Source: Sphingobium quisquiliarum P25 (GTDB lineage Bacteria > Pseudomonadota > Alphaproteobacteria > Sphingomonadales > Sphingomonadaceae). Taken from it: DNA of 64,000 bases. The stretch is from positions 1-64,000 of the forward strand of contig NZ_ATHO01000150.1 of assembly GCF_000445065.1 (NCBI RefSeq). Direction: 5' to 3'. A program made the position numbers and the translations under genes. The notes below the pieces were generated by a model that saw nothing but the letters and a program-made list of their open reading frames with translations, was not told the DNA's origin and made no database searches. Every line of letters begins with the position of its first letter. The stretch's first letter is position 1. Positions 54,637 through 63,575 of this stretch are shown here, one piece after another.

Positions 54637-55554
54637 ATGGCGCGGCCACCCAGCCGACGCCCCGGGCACAACCGGAAGGCGCAATACAGCCTCTTCGCCA
54701 GCTATGTGGTGGCGATGACGGGCGCCGCCGTCGGCCTGCTCCTGGTGGTTGTCGCCATATTCGATCCGACGGGTTTCGCGGTGATCCGCACCGCGACGGC
54801 GGAAATCACGCGTCCGGCGTCGATCGCGATGCGCAACATGGTGAGCGGCGCAAGCTCGCTGGACGAAGTGCTGGCCGCCTATTGGCGCGCCGGGTCCCAG
54901 AATATCGCGCTGCGCCGTCAGGTGGAGGCGGATCGCAACCGCATCATCGAAGCCAAGGCGGTGGCACAGGAAAATATCCGCCTCAAAAAGCTGCTGAAAC
55001 TGGTGGAGACCGACGACAGCGAACTGCTGACCGCCCGGCTGATCGCCTCCTCGTCCAGCAGCACGCGCCGCTTCGCCCGCCTCAATGCCGGGCGCTGGCA
55101 GGGCGTGCGGATGGGCATGCCTGTGCGCGCGCCCGAAGGGCTGATCGGCCGCATCCACAACACAACGCCCAACACGGCGGAAGTCCTGCTGCTGACCGAC
55201 ACCAGCAATATCGTGCCGGTGCGCCGCGCCAATGACAGCGTTCCCGCCATTTCCACGGGGCTGGGCGACGGCACGCTGGAAATCAGGGCGCTGGCAGCGG
55301 GGCGCAATCCCTTCCATCCGGGCGACCTGCTGGTGACGTCAGGCGTCGGCGGCGTCTACCAACCCAACATACCCGTCGCCGTCGTCGTGCGGACGCAGGG
55401 CGAGATCGCCTATGGCGTTCCCCTCGCCAACCCGTCGAAGGTCGATGCGGTGGTGGTCGAACGTTCCTTTGAAGAGGCCGTGACGCGGACCGATCCGGCG
55501 GCAGACGCGGTGCCCGTGGACGCCGGGGCAGCGGCCAACGCCATCACGCCATGA
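54637..55554 (+). CDS. mreC: Rod shape-determining protein MreC
   Basis: MreC is the periplasmic scaffold of the elongasome that activates PBP2-RodA. The 305-residue protein has a membrane helix (about 20-45), a coiled coil (about 85-120, rich in heptads such as IRLKKLLKLVETDD), and two beta domains with GVRMGMPVRAPEGLIGRI and GDLLVTSGVGGVYQP. The C-terminal tail is Ala-rich. Starts 17 bp after mreB and overlaps mreD by 4 bp. Confidence 0.93.
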   Translation: MARPPSRRPGHNRKAQYSLFASYVVAMTGAAVGLLLVVVAIFDPTGFAVIRTATAEITRPASIAMRNMVSGASSLDEVLAAYWRAGSQNIALRRQVEADRNRIIEAKAVAQENIRLKKLLKLVETDDSELLTARLIASSSSSTRRFARLNAGRWQGVRMGMPVRAPEGLIGRIHNTTPNTAEVLLLTDTSNIVPVRRANDSVPAISTGLGDGTLEIRALAAGRNPFHPGDLLVTSGVGGVYQPNIPVAVVVRTQGEIAYGVPLANPSKVDAVVVERSFEEAVTRTDPAADAVPVDAGAAANAITP

Positions 55555-56078
55555 TCGACCCGCACCTACGCCATGTTCCGCGCCTGGGCCGCCAGCCATC
55601 GGCTTTCCGCCTGAACGGGACGCCGGTGATCACGGTGATGCTGGGTTCGGCCGTCACAATATTGCCAGTGATCGCGCAGGCGCCGGTGATGCCCCCCTTC
55701 GGGCTGCTGCTGCTGCTGTCCTGGCGGCTGCTGCGGCCCGAATTGTGGCGCACCTGGATCGGCCTGCCCCTCGGCCTGTTCGATGACATGATGAGCGGCC
55801 AGCCGATCGGATCGGCCATGTTCCTGTGGACGGTGACGCTGATCGGGATCGACGCCATCGAACATCGCATGGTCTGGCGAAGCTACCGGCAGGACTGGCT
55901 AATCGCGGCGCTGGCGATTATCTTCTGCATCGCGGGCGGGGTGCTGTTCGCGCGCATGGCTGGCGGAGGAGACATCAACCTGTATCTTGTCGCGCCACAG
56001 ATGCTCTGGACCATCCTGCTTTTCCCCTTCGTGGTGCGGCAATGCGCCCGGATCGACCGCTGGCGTGTAATGGCATGA
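55551..56078 (+). CDS. mreD: Rod shape-determining protein MreD
   Basis: This 175-residue hydrophobic protein has five to six membrane helices, e.g. PVITVMLGSAVTILPVIAQA and LIAALAIIFCIAGGVLFAR, and the family segment GLPLGLFDDMMSGQPIGSA. MreD completes the MreBCD membrane complex. Start overlaps mreC and stop overlaps mrdA, both with 4-bp overlaps (ATGA). Confidence 0.88.
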   Translation: MIDPHLRHVPRLGRQPSAFRLNGTPVITVMLGSAVTILPVIAQAPVMPPFGLLLLLSWRLLRPELWRTWIGLPLGLFDDMMSGQPIGSAMFLWTVTLIGIDAIEHRMVWRSYRQDWLIAALAIIFCIAGGVLFARMAGGGDINLYLVAPQMLWTILLFPFVVRQCARIDRWRVMA

Positions 56079-58165
56079 AGCTGCCCAGGCTCAAGAAGAA
56101 GACCGTCAACGAAGCCGCCCTGTCCTTCACATTCACGCGCCGGGCGATGGTGATCGGCGGCATTCAGGCCGGTTTCGGGGCGATGCTGATCGGGCGGATG
56201 GCCTGGATCAGCATTGCGGAAAATGAGAAATACAATCTTCTGTCGGAAAGCAATCGCGTCAACCTGACGCTCATCCCGCCCCGGCGCGGATGGATCATCG
56301 ACCGCAACGGGCGGCCTCTGGCCAACAACCGCACCGACTTTCGCGTCGACCTGATCCCGGAGCGCGTCACTGACCCCGAAGGCACGATCCGCAGCCTGGC
56401 GCAGTTGCTCTCGCTCTCGCCCGAAGATGTGGAGCGCATCAAGACAGAGTTGGACAAGTCGGCGGGATTCCGCCCGGTGCAGGTCGCCGAAAAGCTGACC
56501 TATGACCAGTTCGCGGCCGTCAGCGTCCGCCTGCCCGACCTGCCTGGAGTGTCGCCCAGCCAGGGCTTTTCCCGCTACTATCCCGCAGGGGCAACGGTCG
56601 GCCATCTGCTGGGATATGTGGGCGCGGCATCGGCCAAGGATTATGAGGAGCGCAAGGACCCGCTGCTGATCACGCCGGGGTTCAAGGTCGGCAAGGACGG
56701 GCTGGAAAAATCCTTCGACCGTGAACTGACGGGCAAGCCCGGCGCGAAACGGGTGGAGGTGACCGCGCGCGGAAAGATCGTGCGCGAACTGACCACCCGG
56801 CCCGACACGCCGGGCAACCCCATCAAGCTCACCATCGACGCCGGGTTGCAGGAATATGCCGGGCGGCGGCTCGCCACGCAGAGCGGCTCCGTCGTCATCA
56901 TCGACTGCCACAATGGCGACGTCCTCGCCATGGCGTCGATGCCCAGTTTCGATCCCAACAGCTTTTCCGACGGCATCGGCCGCCTGGAATGGGAAATGCT
57001 GTCGAAGGACGATCACGTCCCCCTGCGCAACAAGACGCTCCAGGGCCTCTATCCCCCCGGATCGACGGTCAAGCCCATGGTGGCGCTGGCGCTGCTGGAA
57101 GCGGGCGTCAAACCGTCCGAAACCATCGGCTGCTCTGGCGCGATCCGCGTCGGCAACACATTGTTCCACTGCCACAAGCGGCGCGGCCATGGCGCGGTGA
57201 ACATGCGCACCGCCATCGCGCAGAGCTGCGACATCTATTTCTACCAGATGGCGCAGCGCATCGGCATGGACCGCATCGCCAGCATGGCCCGGCGTGTCGG
57301 CATGGGGCAGAAATTCCCGCTGCCCTTCCCCAGCCAAAGTTACGGCACGGTTCCCGACCCCGCGTGGAAGCTCAAGAAATATGGGCAGAAATGGCAGGTC
57401 TACGACACTGTCAATGCGACCATCGGCCAAGGCTATATGCTCATCAATCCGTTGCAAATGGCGGTTATGGCGGCCCGGCTTGCGACCGGGCGGCAGTTGA
57501 TGCCCAATTTCCTCCATGGCGCGTCCCGCTCGGCTCCCGCGCCTGTCGGCGTGAACGAGGAGCATCTGGTGACCATCCGCGACGCCATGAGCGCGGTCGT
57601 CAACGGAGGCGGCACCGGCGGCGCGGCGCGGATGAGCATCCCCGGCGTCATGATGGCTGGCAAGACCGGCACAGCGCAGGTACGCCGCATCACCATGAGC
57701 GAACGCGCGGGCGGCGTCAGGGGCAATGCCTCCCTGCCCTTCAAGCTGCGCGACCATGCCCTGTTCCAGGGCTTTGCTCCGTTCGACAATCCCCGCTACG
57801 CCATTGCCTGCATCATCGAGCATGGCGGCCACGTCAACCGGATCGAGGACGCGCCGATGATCGCGAGCGACACCATGTCCTTCCTGTTCGATCAGGCCAA
57901 GGCGATGGAGAAGCTGGAGACTCTGGAAAAGGGCTGGGGCGGCACCCCTGCCGAGCGCATGGCGCGGCAAATGGCGGCATTCCGCCTCGCCAAGGCCATT
58001 GAGAAGGGAGAGGCCCCGCCGCAAGCAGCCGCGAATGCGACAGAGGCCGCCAACGCCACTGCCAGCAACGCCTCTTCCCCCGCCCCGGCGCAAAATGCCG
58101 ACGCGCAGCCTGCGGAAGATGATGCGCCGCCCCCTCCTGATTCCAATCCGGGCGGCGCGCGATGA
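56075..58165 (+). CDS. mrdA: Penicillin-binding protein 2 (transpeptidase)
   Basis: PBP2 crosslinks peptidoglycan in the elongasome. The 696-residue protein has a short cytoplasmic N-terminus, one membrane helix (about 28-48), a pedestal domain, and a transpeptidase domain with SxxK in PPGSTVKPMV (Ser about 329), SxN-type AQSCDIYFYQ and KTG in MAGKTGTAQV (Lys about 529). The C-terminal 60 residues are Ala/Pro/Asn-rich (EAPPQAAANATEAANATAS) and lie outside the enzyme; such tails vary among species. Start overlaps mreD and stop overlaps mrdB. Confidence 0.95.
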   Translation: MKLPRLKKKTVNEAALSFTFTRRAMVIGGIQAGFGAMLIGRMAWISIAENEKYNLLSESNRVNLTLIPPRRGWIIDRNGRPLANNRTDFRVDLIPERVTDPEGTIRSLAQLLSLSPEDVERIKTELDKSAGFRPVQVAEKLTYDQFAAVSVRLPDLPGVSPSQGFSRYYPAGATVGHLLGYVGAASAKDYEERKDPLLITPGFKVGKDGLEKSFDRELTGKPGAKRVEVTARGKIVRELTTRPDTPGNPIKLTIDAGLQEYAGRRLATQSGSVVIIDCHNGDVLAMASMPSFDPNSFSDGIGRLEWEMLSKDDHVPLRNKTLQGLYPPGSTVKPMVALALLEAGVKPSETIGCSGAIRVGNTLFHCHKRRGHGAVNMRTAIAQSCDIYFYQMAQRIGMDRIASMARRVGMGQKFPLPFPSQSYGTVPDPAWKLKKYGQKWQVYDTVNATIGQGYMLINPLQMAVMAARLATGRQLMPNFLHGASRSAPAPVGVNEEHLVTIRDAMSAVVNGGGTGGAARMSIPGVMMAGKTGTAQVRRITMSERAGGVRGNASLPFKLRDHALFQGFAPFDNPRYAIACIIEHGGHVNRIEDAPMIASDTMSFLFDQAKAMEKLETLEKGWGGTPAERMARQMAAFRLAKAIEKGEAPPQAAANATEAANATASNASSPAPAQNADAQPAEDDAPPPPDSNPGGAR

Positions 58166-59277
58166 ACATCGTCCCTGAACCCGTGGCCCAATTTCCCTGG
58201 AAGGTTCTGGGGATTCTCTTCGCGATCGCCTGCTTCGGCACGCTGGTACTGTACAGTTCTGCGGGCGGCAGCATCACGCCCTGGGCCATCAACCAAGCGG
58301 TGCGCTTCGTCATCTTCACCGGCATGGCGCTGGTGCTGAGCCGCATCCCGCTTGAAATCTTCGCCCGCTTCGCCTTCCCGGCCTATGGCGTGGTGCTTGT
58401 GTCGCTGGTCGTGGTCGAACTGATCGGCGGCGTCGCGGGGGGCAGTCAGCGGTGGATCAATCTTGGCTTCATGCAGTTGCAGCCGTCGGAGTTCATGAAA
58501 CCGGCGATCGTCCTGGCGGTTGCCCGCTTCTATGCGCTGCTTCCGGTGGGAGAAATCCGGCGATGGACCGCCATCTGGCCCGCTTTGGTGCTGATCGGGG
58601 TGCCGTGGGCGCTGGTCCTGGTGCAGCCTGACCTTGGCACCGCGACCATGATTGCTGCGGGGGGAGTGACGGTCATGTTCCTGGCAGGGCTGCCGTTGCG
58701 CCTGTTTGTCGGGTCGGGACTGGCCCTGGCGGCGATCATCCCGATCGCGTTCAGCTTCCTGCATGATTATCAGAAGAACCGCGTTCTCATCTTCCTCGAC
58801 CCGGAAAGCGATCCCCTGGGCGCGGGCTACCATATCAGCCAGTCGAAAATTGCCATCGGTTCGGGCGGCCTGTGGGGCAAGGGTTTCCTTAAGGGCACGC
58901 AAAGCCATCTGGACTATCTGCCCGAAGGCCATACCGACTTCGTCTTTGCGACCATGGCGGAGGAATGGGGGCTGGCTGGCGGCATATTCCTGATCGGCGC
59001 GTTCCTGCTGCTGTTCCGCTGGGGCATCGGCGTATCACTCCGCACGCAGGACAAATATGCAAGGCTGGTGGCGGCGGGGCTCACCACGACCATCTTCTTC
59101 TATGTCGCCATCAACCTGATGATGGTGATGGGCCTCGCCCCCGTGGTCGGCATCCCCCTGCCCTTCATGTCCTATGGCGGGTCGTCAATGCTGACGGTCA
59201 TGCTGTGCATCGGCATCATCATGGCGATCGAAAGGTCCACGCGCAAAGGCCGCCGGTCCAGCGGCAACTGGGCCTGA
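58162..59277 (+). CDS. mrdB: Rod shape-determining protein RodA (SEDS glycosyltransferase)
   Basis: RodA polymerises lipid II with PBP2 in lateral wall growth. The 371-residue protein has about ten membrane helices and SEDS motifs: GGSQRWINLGFMQLQPSEF, QPDLGTATM, DYLPEGHTDFVFATMAEEWG and GIPLPFMSYGGSSML. Last gene of the elongasome operon, overlapping mrdA by 4 bp; tRNA-Lys follows 122 bp later. Confidence 0.96.
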   Translation: MNIVPEPVAQFPWKVLGILFAIACFGTLVLYSSAGGSITPWAINQAVRFVIFTGMALVLSRIPLEIFARFAFPAYGVVLVSLVVVELIGGVAGGSQRWINLGFMQLQPSEFMKPAIVLAVARFYALLPVGEIRRWTAIWPALVLIGVPWALVLVQPDLGTATMIAAGGVTVMFLAGLPLRLFVGSGLALAAIIPIAFSFLHDYQKNRVLIFLDPESDPLGAGYHISQSKIAIGSGGLWGKGFLKGTQSHLDYLPEGHTDFVFATMAEEWGLAGGIFLIGAFLLLFRWGIGVSLRTQDKYARLVAAGLTTTIFFYVAINLMMVMGLAPVVGIPLPFMSYGGSSMLTVMLCIGIIMAIERSTRKGRRSSGNWA

Positions 59278-59399
59278 GCAACCGCCATCCGCGAAAAATC
59301 CCGCCGCAAAGCAAATTACTGTTTGCAAAGCCGAAGGATAATGCTAACCGCCCGGCCACGCCAAGGCGACACCCCAAGGGGTCAGCCGAAAGCGAGTGT

Positions 59400-59475
<76 letters not shown>

Positions 59476-60026
59476 TCCATTCCAAATAATACAGCAACTT
59501 ACCCCAAATAGGGGATGACTCCAAAAGTTGCCTGTGAAATCCCCATAAGCAAATCATGAGCAGTACCGCAGCGTAAGCGCGGGTCGCTGATATGCGTGGC
59601 GACGCCTGCCAACAGGGATATGCGTCAATCTTCGGCTCGCCGGTAATAAGCGGTGTTGAACGCGAGCGCGAATTTGCCCGGTTCGCGAATGCAGCAATGG
59701 GTCCAGTCCGGCCGGATCTACTTACACAACTGTCCACAAACGCCCCCCGCCAGTGCGGATCTCCTGTCAGCATGGCTCGCCAATTACCCTCGGCGCAGCC
59801 CCGTTGCCCATTCAAGCCTTGCCCCCCGGCGTGCAAACCATGTTCTATCGCGACAATCCTTCACTTCCGGCCGCGAGCAATATCACTCACCCGCCGCACC
59901 CCTGTTGCAAGGCACTTGACCAACGGTAGAATGAACCAAAGGAGAGGCGCCAGCGGAGCAGATGCATGCAGATGACGACCGCCTTTGCTGCCACCGATTG
60001 AAGATCGCTAGAAAGGACGAACCACA
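59476..60026. other. 551-bp gene-free gap after tRNA-Lys
   Basis: This gap is visibly richer in A and T at its start than the surrounding genome. It holds an inverted repeat GCAACTT/AAGTTGC (59494-59531) enclosing CCCC/GGGG, and a promoter-like TTGCAA/TAGAAT pair near its end. A minus-strand open frame from about 59836 into the tRNA shows no recognisable domain and reads through the tRNA gene, so I reject it. It may be a decayed insertion region, but nothing proves that. Confidence 0.4.
59905..59932 (+). promoter_or_regulatory. Sigma-70-like promoter of the alcohol dehydrogenase gene
   Basis: TTGCAA (59905-59910), a 16-bp spacer and TAGAAT (59927-59932) are close to the TTGACA/TATAAT consensus. 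A leader of about 88 nt would precede the ATG at 60027, which has GAAAGGA in front of it. Confidence 0.45.
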
Positions 60027-61046
60027 ATGCGTGCTGCAATTTTCGAAGGCGTGGGAAAGCCACTGTCCATCCAGACCGTGGCCGATCCCACCCCTGCGCC
60101 GGACCAGGTTATCCTGACGGTCGAAAATGCGGGCATCTGCGGTTCTGACCTTCACATGAGCGAAGGAGAGCACACCCCCGCGGGCCTCATCCTGGGCCAT
60201 GAATTTGCGGGCACGATCGCCGCGGTAGGATCGGCAGTGACGGGATGGAAAGCCGGTGACCGTGTGACCGCGCTGCCGCTCAACGCTTGCAATAGCTGCG
60301 ACGCCTGCGACCAGGGGCTGCCCGCCTTGTGCAGCGAAACTCTGTTCACCGGATGCTATCTGAACGCCCAGGGCGCCTATGCCCAATATGTCGCGGCGCG
60401 CGGCTCCATGCTCCAGCGCCTGCCCGATGGCGTCAGCTTTGAGGAAGGCGCGATGGTCGAGCCGCTGGCGGTGGGCCATCATATCGTCGGCATGGCCGAA
60501 ATGCCGCGTGGAGCGTCGGTTCTGGTCCTGGGCGGCGGTCCGATCGGCGCTGCCGTGGCGTTGTTCGCGCGCCATGCGGGCGCGCGTGACGTGATCGTCA
60601 GCGAGATGTCCGAAAGCCGCCGCGCCCGTGCAATGGACGTCGGGGCGACGGCCGTGATCGATCCCCGCAAGGAGGATGTGCTGGAGGCATTCCGCAAGGC
60701 CACCGGCAAAGCGCGCCCCTCCGTCGTGTTCGAATGCGTCGGCCTGCCCGGCATGATGCGGCAGGCGGTGGATTTCGCAGCCGTGCGCGGCCGCGTGGTC
60801 ATCGCGGGTGTCGTGTTCCAGGAGGATACGCTTGCGCCCATCGCCGCCCTGGGCAAGGAAGTGACGATCCGCTTTAGCCAGGCCTATACCGAAAGCGATT
60901 TTGCCGCTGTCATCGACGCGCTGGCGCGGCGCGAGGTCGATACGCAACCGCTGCATACGGCAACGGTCAGCCTGGATGAACTGCCCGAAGCGTTTGAGGC
61001 GCTCCGCAAGCCGACGACCCAGTGCAAGGTTCTGATCAAACCCTGA
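60027..61046 (+). CDS. Zinc-dependent medium-chain alcohol dehydrogenase
   Basis: This 339-residue MDR protein has catalytic-zinc residues in NAGICGSDLHMSEGEH and GHEFAGTIAAVG. The structural-zinc lobe CNSCDACDQGLPALC has four cysteines, and the Rossmann motif is VLVLGGGPIGAAVALFARHAG. It resembles 2,3-butanediol/sorbitol-type dehydrogenases and should oxidise an alcohol or polyol with NAD(P)+. It stands alone between the tRNA-Lys gap and the MarR gene; the substrate is unknown. Confidence 0.88.
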   Translation: MRAAIFEGVGKPLSIQTVADPTPAPDQVILTVENAGICGSDLHMSEGEHTPAGLILGHEFAGTIAAVGSAVTGWKAGDRVTALPLNACNSCDACDQGLPALCSETLFTGCYLNAQGAYAQYVAARGSMLQRLPDGVSFEEGAMVEPLAVGHHIVGMAEMPRGASVLVLGGGPIGAAVALFARHAGARDVIVSEMSESRRARAMDVGATAVIDPRKEDVLEAFRKATGKARPSVVFECVGLPGMMRQAVDFAAVRGRVVIAGVVFQEDTLAPIAALGKEVTIRFSQAYTESDFAAVIDALARREVDTQPLHTATVSLDELPEAFEALRKPTTQCKVLIKP

Positions 61047-61201
61047 TCGTGGCGGACGCCCTTGATTCATCAAGGGCGGAAATTCACTTCTCCAACTAAC
61101 AGAGAAGGGGCGGGAGGATGTGATCCTCCTTCCCGGAGAAATGCACTTCGCTCTATTGACCGCGGCTTGGGTGGACTGGCGCCTCGCCGCGCGCGGCCGC
61201 T

Positions 61202-61612
61202 TCAGGATTGCGCCAGCGTTTCAAGCAATTCCATCAGCATAGGACGCAGGCGCAATATCTCCTCGCGGTGGACCGCGCTTAATCGCGCCAGAATGCCATG
61301 CGCCTGTTCGGTCAAAAGCAGCAGCGCCTGCCGCCTGTCCCGCGCCGATGGCTGGCGCTGGACCAGATTCAGCGCCACCAGCCGGTCGATCAGGCCGCTC
61401 GCACTGTGCGGTTTCAGGATCAGCCGGTCCGCGACATAACCTACCGTCGCCTCCCCTGACGGGGCCGCGCGGATCGCGAGCAGCGCCTGATGCTGCTGCG
61501 GCGTCAGCCCGCAAGCCGCAGCGCGATTCTCGCTGAACGCCAGGAATTGGCGCAGGGAATATCGGAATTCCGCGAGGGTCGCATAATCGGCATCGGAAAG
61601 GTCGGCAGGCAT
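61202..61612 (-). CDS. MarR-family transcriptional regulator
   Basis: This 136-residue winged-helix regulator has the MarR pattern: LTPQQHQALLAIRAAP, VGYVADRLILKPHSASGLIDRLVALNLVQRQPSARDRRQALL with the DxRxxxL wing. It is divergent from the ClC channel gene across 89 bp, and a perfect palindrome (61647-61663) lies between them. It probably represses itself and the channel gene; the inducer is unknown. Confidence 0.88.
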   Translation of the reverse strand: MPADLSDADYATLAEFRYSLRQFLAFSENRAAACGLTPQQHQALLAIRAAPSGEATVGYVADRLILKPHSASGLIDRLVALNLVQRQPSARDRRQALLLLTEQAHGILARLSAVHREEILRLRPMLMELLETLAQS

Positions 61613-61646
61613 AAGACACCTCTACGCCGTCATGCGGCATTGATAA

Positions 61647-61663
61647 ATATCGTACTACGATAT
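61647..61663. promoter_or_regulatory. Perfect palindrome, probable MarR operator
   Basis: ATATCGTA (61647-61654), a single C, and TACGATAT (61656-61663) form a perfect 8-bp inverted repeat with a 1-bp centre. It lies about 35 bp before the marR start and 38 bp before the clc start. MarR proteins typically bind such 16-20-bp palindromes over divergent promoters. Confidence 0.7.
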
Positions 61664-61701
61664 ATTGGCGCGCCTTCCTTGTTCCTTTGGATGGACCCGC
61701 G

Positions 61702-63444
61702 ATGCGTTCCTTCAACCTTTCCTCCTCTCCCCCGCGCCTGGCCGACCACAGCGCCGACCGGCGCATGCTGATGCTGGCGGCGGCGGCCATCGTGGTGGGG
61801 ACAGGCGGCGCCATGGGGGCATGGCTGCTGTTGAAGGCGATAGCGGCCGCCACCAACATCTTCTGGTTCGGCCGCCTCTCCGCTGCGCCGTCCGAGATCA
61901 CCGGCAACAGCCTTGGCCCGGCGGTCGCCGTCATTCCGGTCGTCGGCAGCCTCATCGTCGGCCTGATGGCCCGTTTCGGTTCGGACAAGATTCGCGGCCA
62001 CGGCATACCGGAGGCGATAGAGGCGATCCTCTATGGCGAAAGCCGCCTGTCGCCCAAGGTCGCCATCCTCAAGCCCCTGTCCTCTGCCATCTCCATCGGC
62101 AGCGGCGGGCCGTTCGGCGCGGAAGGGCCGATCATCATGACGGGCGGGGCGATCGGGTCTCTGTTCGCCCAGCGGTTCCACCTGAGCGCGGCGGAGCGCA
62201 AGACATTGCTCGTCGCGGGCGCTGCGTCCGGGATGACCGCGATCTTCGGCACGCCCGTCGCGGCCATCCTCCTCGCGATCGAGGTGTTGCTGTTCGAATG
62301 GAAGCCGCGCAGCTTCGTGCCGGTCGTCATCGCCGCCCTCACCGCGCTGCTGTGGCGTCCTCATCTGATCGGCGGCGGGGCGCTGTTTCCCGTCATCCAC
62401 CATATCGCTCTGGAGCCGGTCATCATCGGCATCGCTCTCGCCATGGGAGCGCTCGCGGGATGTCAGGCCTCGCTGCTGTCTATCCTCCTCTACCGGGTGG
62501 AGGATCTGTTCGCCCGGCTGCCCCTGCATTGGATGTGGTGGCCCGCCATCGGCGCGGTCGCGGTGGGGATTGGCGGCCTGATCGACGCCCATGTGCTGGG
62601 CGCGGGTTATGACAGCATCCGGGCCCTGCTCGACGGATCGATGGCGCTGCGGGTCGCGCTCGCGCTCCTCTTCGTCAAGGCGGCGGTGTGGCTGATCGCC
62701 CTTGGTTCAGGCACTTCGGGCGGGGTGCTCGCGCCGCTGCTGATGCTCGGCGGCGCGCTCGGTTTCGTGATCGGCCATTATCTGCCGGGCGGCAGCGCGC
62801 TATGGGCGCTGGCGGGCATGGCCGGGACGATGAGCGGCGCGATGCGCGCGCCTCTGACGGCGGCGCTGTTCGCGGCCGAACTGACCGGCGATTTCGCGAT
62901 GCTTCCGCTTACCATGGCGGCGTCGGCCAGCGCCTATGCCGTCAGCGTCCTCCTCATCCGCCGGTCGATCCTGACGGAGAAGATCGCGCGCCGGGGACGC
63001 CACGTCTTGCAGGAATATAGCGTCGATCCGCTCGACTTCCTGCAAGCGGGACAGGTGATGACGCCCAACCCGGAAACGCTGCCGGGAATGATGACGGTCG
63101 CCCAAACGGTGCGCTTCTTCGCGGATGCGAAGCATCGCAGCTATCCCGTGGTGGACGAGGCCGGGCATCTGGTCGCGCTCGTATCCCGCTCCGACGCGCT
63201 GCGATGGCAGACGGACGCCGCGCCGCTGGACGCCACATTGGCGGAAGTGCTTTCGGACATATCCCTTCCCGTCGCCAGGCCGGAGGAGCCGATCGGCCGG
63301 ATCGCGGACCTGATGGTCGATAACGGCATCGGGCGTATCCCGGTCGTCGATCCGCACACCTCCCGCCTAGTCGGCATATTGAGCAGGCAGGACATGCTCA
63401 AGATACGGCATGTTCACCGTGCCGCCGAACAGGCGCGCGGCTGA
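61702..63444 (+). CDS. ClC-family chloride channel/antiporter with CBS domains
   Basis: This 580-residue protein has ClC membrane helices with RGHGIPEAIEAI, GSGGPFGAEGPIIMTGGAIGS (gating Glu in GAEGP) and GSGTSGGVLAPLLMLGGALG. The C-terminus has two CBS modules (about 455-575: VMTPNPETLPGMM, HRSYPVVDEAGHLVALVSR and GIGRIPVVDPHTSRLVGIL). It transports Cl- or other anions; the CBS pair may sense nucleotides. The ATG at 61702 is preferred; a TTG five codons upstream is possible. It is divergent from marR. Confidence 0.9.
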   Translation: MRSFNLSSSPPRLADHSADRRMLMLAAAAIVVGTGGAMGAWLLLKAIAAATNIFWFGRLSAAPSEITGNSLGPAVAVIPVVGSLIVGLMARFGSDKIRGHGIPEAIEAILYGESRLSPKVAILKPLSSAISIGSGGPFGAEGPIIMTGGAIGSLFAQRFHLSAAERKTLLVAGAASGMTAIFGTPVAAILLAIEVLLFEWKPRSFVPVVIAALTALLWRPHLIGGGALFPVIHHIALEPVIIGIALAMGALAGCQASLLSILLYRVEDLFARLPLHWMWWPAIGAVAVGIGGLIDAHVLGAGYDSIRALLDGSMALRVALALLFVKAAVWLIALGSGTSGGVLAPLLMLGGALGFVIGHYLPGGSALWALAGMAGTMSGAMRAPLTAALFAAELTGDFAMLPLTMAASASAYAVSVLLIRRSILTEKIARRGRHVLQEYSVDPLDFLQAGQVMTPNPETLPGMMTVAQTVRFFADAKHRSYPVVDEAGHLVALVSRSDALRWQTDAAPLDATLAEVLSDISLPVARPEEPIGRIADLMVDNGIGRIPVVDPHTSRLVGILSRQDMLKIRHVHRAAEQARG

Positions 63445-63494
63445 CGGCCCAGCCTCCGGCGGGGTGAGGACCAGACGCTTGCGCAAAGGCCAGA

Positions 63495-63521
63495 ACCCTG
63501 CTCCCGCCATGGGAACAGGGT
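63495..63521. terminator. Hairpin between convergent clc and TonB-receptor genes
   Basis: ACCCTG (63495-63500) pairs with CAGGGT (63516-63521), and inside TCCC pairs with GGGA. It lies in the 131-bp gap between two converging genes. No T-run follows, so termination is possible but weak. Confidence 0.35.
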
Positions 63522-63575
63522 CTAGTCTCAGCGCTTCACATTGCCGTTCTTCGACACTTCAAGCCGCAGGCGGCA

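Noticed and set aside
55883-58093. 736-codon minus-strand frame opposite mrdA
   Set aside because: Shadow frame caused by codon bias; mrdA shows all transpeptidase motifs.
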